Shown here: piece after piece, positions 62,392-64,000 of the stretch
Numbering within the stretch: position 1 is the first letter of the stretch
Layout of the letters: every line of letters starts with the position of its first letter
Assembly (NCBI GenBank): GCA_044235425.1
Contig: JBIIHW010000024.1
Location: 1 to 64,000, forward strand
Source of the DNA: JBJSXJ01 sp044235425
GTDB taxonomy: Bacteria > Planctomycetota > Planctomycetia > Pirellulales > Pirellulaceae
DNA: 64,000 bases
Direction of reading: 5' to 3'
Program-made: the position numbers and the translations under genes
The notes under the pieces: generated by a model
Seen by the model: only the letters and a program-made list of their open reading frames with translations
The model's database searches: none
What the model was told of the DNA's origin: nothing

Positions 62392-64000
62392 CTATCGGCG
62401 ACCTTCTGACAATTGTGACACTCGCCAAATCGCAGTCGCCAGTCGCGCGAGCTGTTTTTGTCGTTCATCTAGTCGCGCAGGTGTCCAGTCAAGATTTTCA
62501 TCCGCAAGTTTTTTGGTCAATTGAATATTGCTGGTAGCGAGTACTGGACGTTTATCAGAGTAAGGTTTATTGCCTACGTCTTTATTCTTGCCCGATTCGA
62601 GCATTACCATGTTCGCTAAGCGAAAAATTCCGTTCTCCAGGTCACGGTCCGGAAATGCTTCCCATCCCTGGTCGGGAGATTGCGGCAGTACGTGCTCAAT
62701 ACTGTATGCAGACGATTCAGCATCAAGTTCAACTCCACCTTCTTGCCGTTCGAGTTCACAGAGTATGTAACGGACAATCTTGGCATTTCGAGATTGCGTA
62801 GTCTTGATCGACTTGTCCGCAAAATCTTGCCGAAACGCATCATCTGTTGGATAGATAGGTTTCAAAACATCTAAGACTGACTGAAGCCGGCATGACGCAT
62901 CTTTCTGGAGTTGCATCGCGGCGGCGTGATACACCCGTTCTTGTTCGCCTGCATGTTGGCTGCCAATAACGTTGTAGCGGAAGGCAATTACTGAAGTCGC
63001 TCGTAGTAGTCCCCTAAAATCTTCGTATGTCAATCGACTGCGAGCCGCCATTAGCATCGGGTAAGGTTGTCGGACGGAGAACATTCGAAGTTCACAAGCG
63101 GCGGCTCGCCAGTCTGGTGGCCATTCCGAGCCTTCCGGTTGGGCCAAGGCGAGGTAAGTGTCAATATCTTCATCCATCTCCCTGAGCAAAGTAAACACAT
63201 CGCTCGGCTTCTGGACTTTTGCCCTCACAGTTTTGAATAAATCCGCTTGTCTGGCGAACGAGTGGCGACTATTCCAATGCATCCGCAAGAAATCGGGAAA
63301 GCTCTCGCTGCCCAAGCGACCGACCATGCTTTCCCATTGACGTTCTAACTCCACCAGATTCGCTTGTGGTGTCTCACCCTTCGCCAATACCGAAAACAAC
63401 CAATTCTTTAGGAGGTCGGTTGCAGACAGCCGGACGCCTCGAGCGTTAAGTGTTTCGAAGACCTTGTAAGCGTTCAGTTCATCCGCGACAGTAATCACCG
63501 TGAAAAACAGTTTGTCACTCATCGATTCGATGAATTGTGCTAACACCATTCCGGAATCTTTTTCGTTGCGGACCATAGCCTGTAACTTGCGTTCCAGCCA
63601 CTCAAAGCCTTTTCTCATCGAGTGAGTCGACGCGGGAAATCCGCGTTGAGGTAGGTGATCGGCGAGCTTAACCAAGTAGTCACGGTAGTATCCGTCGTTG
63701 TTCCGATTTAGAGCCAGCTTGTTTCTGCTGATGAGCGTTACTGGGTCCAAGTAGCCAATGTAAGTAGCTCGGATTTGGTCCAAACGACGTTGATTGTCCT
63801 CGGGATTGCGATTCTCCGAGATGATTTTTTTCATCACTCGCATCGCGGCTAAGACAATCAGACTTATCGTTGTCAATCGCTGCTGACCATCGATCACCTC
63901 AAAGGTTCGGTTGTCTGACGTCTGCAAAACTAGATAGCCCATGTAATGAGCCGGCTCCCCGTCTTTGGCAATGGTCTCCTGGATGTCAGTCCACAGATCC
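62392..64000 (-). CDS. DUF262/DUF1524 (GmrSD-like) protein, 5' end outside the window
   Basis: At least 535 residues; the frame is open through the right edge, so the N-terminus is missing. DUF262 part: EVIDGQQRLTTISLIVLAA, followed by NAYKVFETLNARGVRLSATDLLKNWLF. The C-terminal DUF1524 HNH-type motif is SIEHVLPQSPDQGW with LANMVMLESGKNK. The domain pair is that of GmrSD, a type IV restriction enzyme cutting modified DNA, and of many related defence proteins. The stretch is more AT-rich than its neighbours, suggesting recent acquisition. Only one gene is visible, so a wider defence island cannot be confirmed. Confidence 0.85.
   Translation of the reverse strand, partial: DLWTDIQETIAKDGEPAHYMGYLVLQTSDNRTFEVIDGQQRLTTISLIVLAAMRVMKKIISENRNPEDNQRRLDQIRATYIGYLDPVTLISRNKLALNRNNDGYYRDYLVKLADHLPQRGFPASTHSMRKGFEWLERKLQAMVRNEKDSGMVLAQFIESMSDKLFFTVITVADELNAYKVFETLNARGVRLSATDLLKNWLFSVLAKGETPQANLVELERQWESMVGRLGSESFPDFLRMHWNSRHSFARQADLFKTVRAKVQKPSDVFTLLREMDEDIDTYLALAQPEGSEWPPDWRAAACELRMFSVRQPYPMLMAARSRLTYEDFRGLLRATSVIAFRYNVIGSQHAGEQERVYHAAAMQLQKDASCRLQSVLDVLKPIYPTDDAFRQDFADKSIKTTQSRNAKIVRYILCELERQEGGVELDAESSAYSIEHVLPQSPDQGWEAFPDRDLENGIFRLANMVMLESGKNKDVGNKPYSDKRPVLATSNIQLTKKLADENLDWTPARLDERQKQLARLATAIWRVSQLSEGRR

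Overview
The window looks like chromosome of a Planctomycetota bacterium, probably near the Pirellulales (inference). The evidence is the mix of families: DUF1080 proteins, a DUF1559 pilin-like protein, secreted Gfo/Idh/MocA proteins, a sugar dehydrogenase fused to planctomycete-type haem-binding domains, FG-GAP/VCBS proteins, and a giant protease with an N-terminal LEER-type extracellular signal. Base composition is moderately GC-rich and genes lie on both strands in short operons.

Layout. 1-3671: end of an unknown gene, a DUF1080 protein and an alkaline-phosphatase-superfamily protein. 3721-6466 (minus): rhamnulokinase and a Gfo/Idh/MocA oxidoreductase. 6734-10551 (plus): a membrane-anchored protein, thiS-thiG, a secreted Gfo/Idh/MocA protein and a methyltransferase-like protein. 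10503-16245 (minus): a housekeeping cluster read as DAHP synthase, tpiA, secG, yicC, gmk, rpoZ, coaC, coaB. 16631-17530: an RRM protein with its terminator, then a promoter-hairpins-terminator unit on the minus strand that looks like an unannotated structured RNA. 17531-24834: trans-sulfuration enzyme, HEAT-repeat protein, DEAD-box helicase, oxidoreductase, a membrane-anchored barnase-like RNase and a MobA-like transferase. 24921-27495: three overlapping small membrane-protein genes and aquaporin. 27470-32259 (minus): a coupled pair of a haem-motif FG-GAP lipoprotein and a sugar dehydrogenase/cytochrome. 32625-40367: a 2580-residue subtilisin-RTX protein with an exact 906-bp super-repeat.

40455-54356: two tandem cyclophilins, RNA methyltransferases (RsmD-like and SpoU), MGMT, a Tyr/Pro/Ala-rich exported protein, an aldehyde dehydrogenase, an FG-GAP protein, a 2-hydroxyacid dehydrogenase, small membrane proteins including VanZ, DUF1080, tadA and a DUF1559 protein. 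54594-55813: queC and queD. 56139-60620: a tightly overlapping three-gene operon with a TolQ/ExbB-type proton channel and two large single-span coiled-coil partners. 60678-62318: a CoA-disulfide-reductase/rhodanese. 62392-64000 (minus): a DUF262/DUF1524 (GmrSD-like) gene, more AT-rich and cut by the window edge, perhaps the start of an accessory or defence region.

The best candidates for something undescribed are the three-component channel operon, the structured RNA at 17239-17483, and the coaC/coaB pair separated only by in-frame stops inside a 15-bp duplication. No CRISPR array, tRNA, rRNA or intact insertion sequence was recognised.
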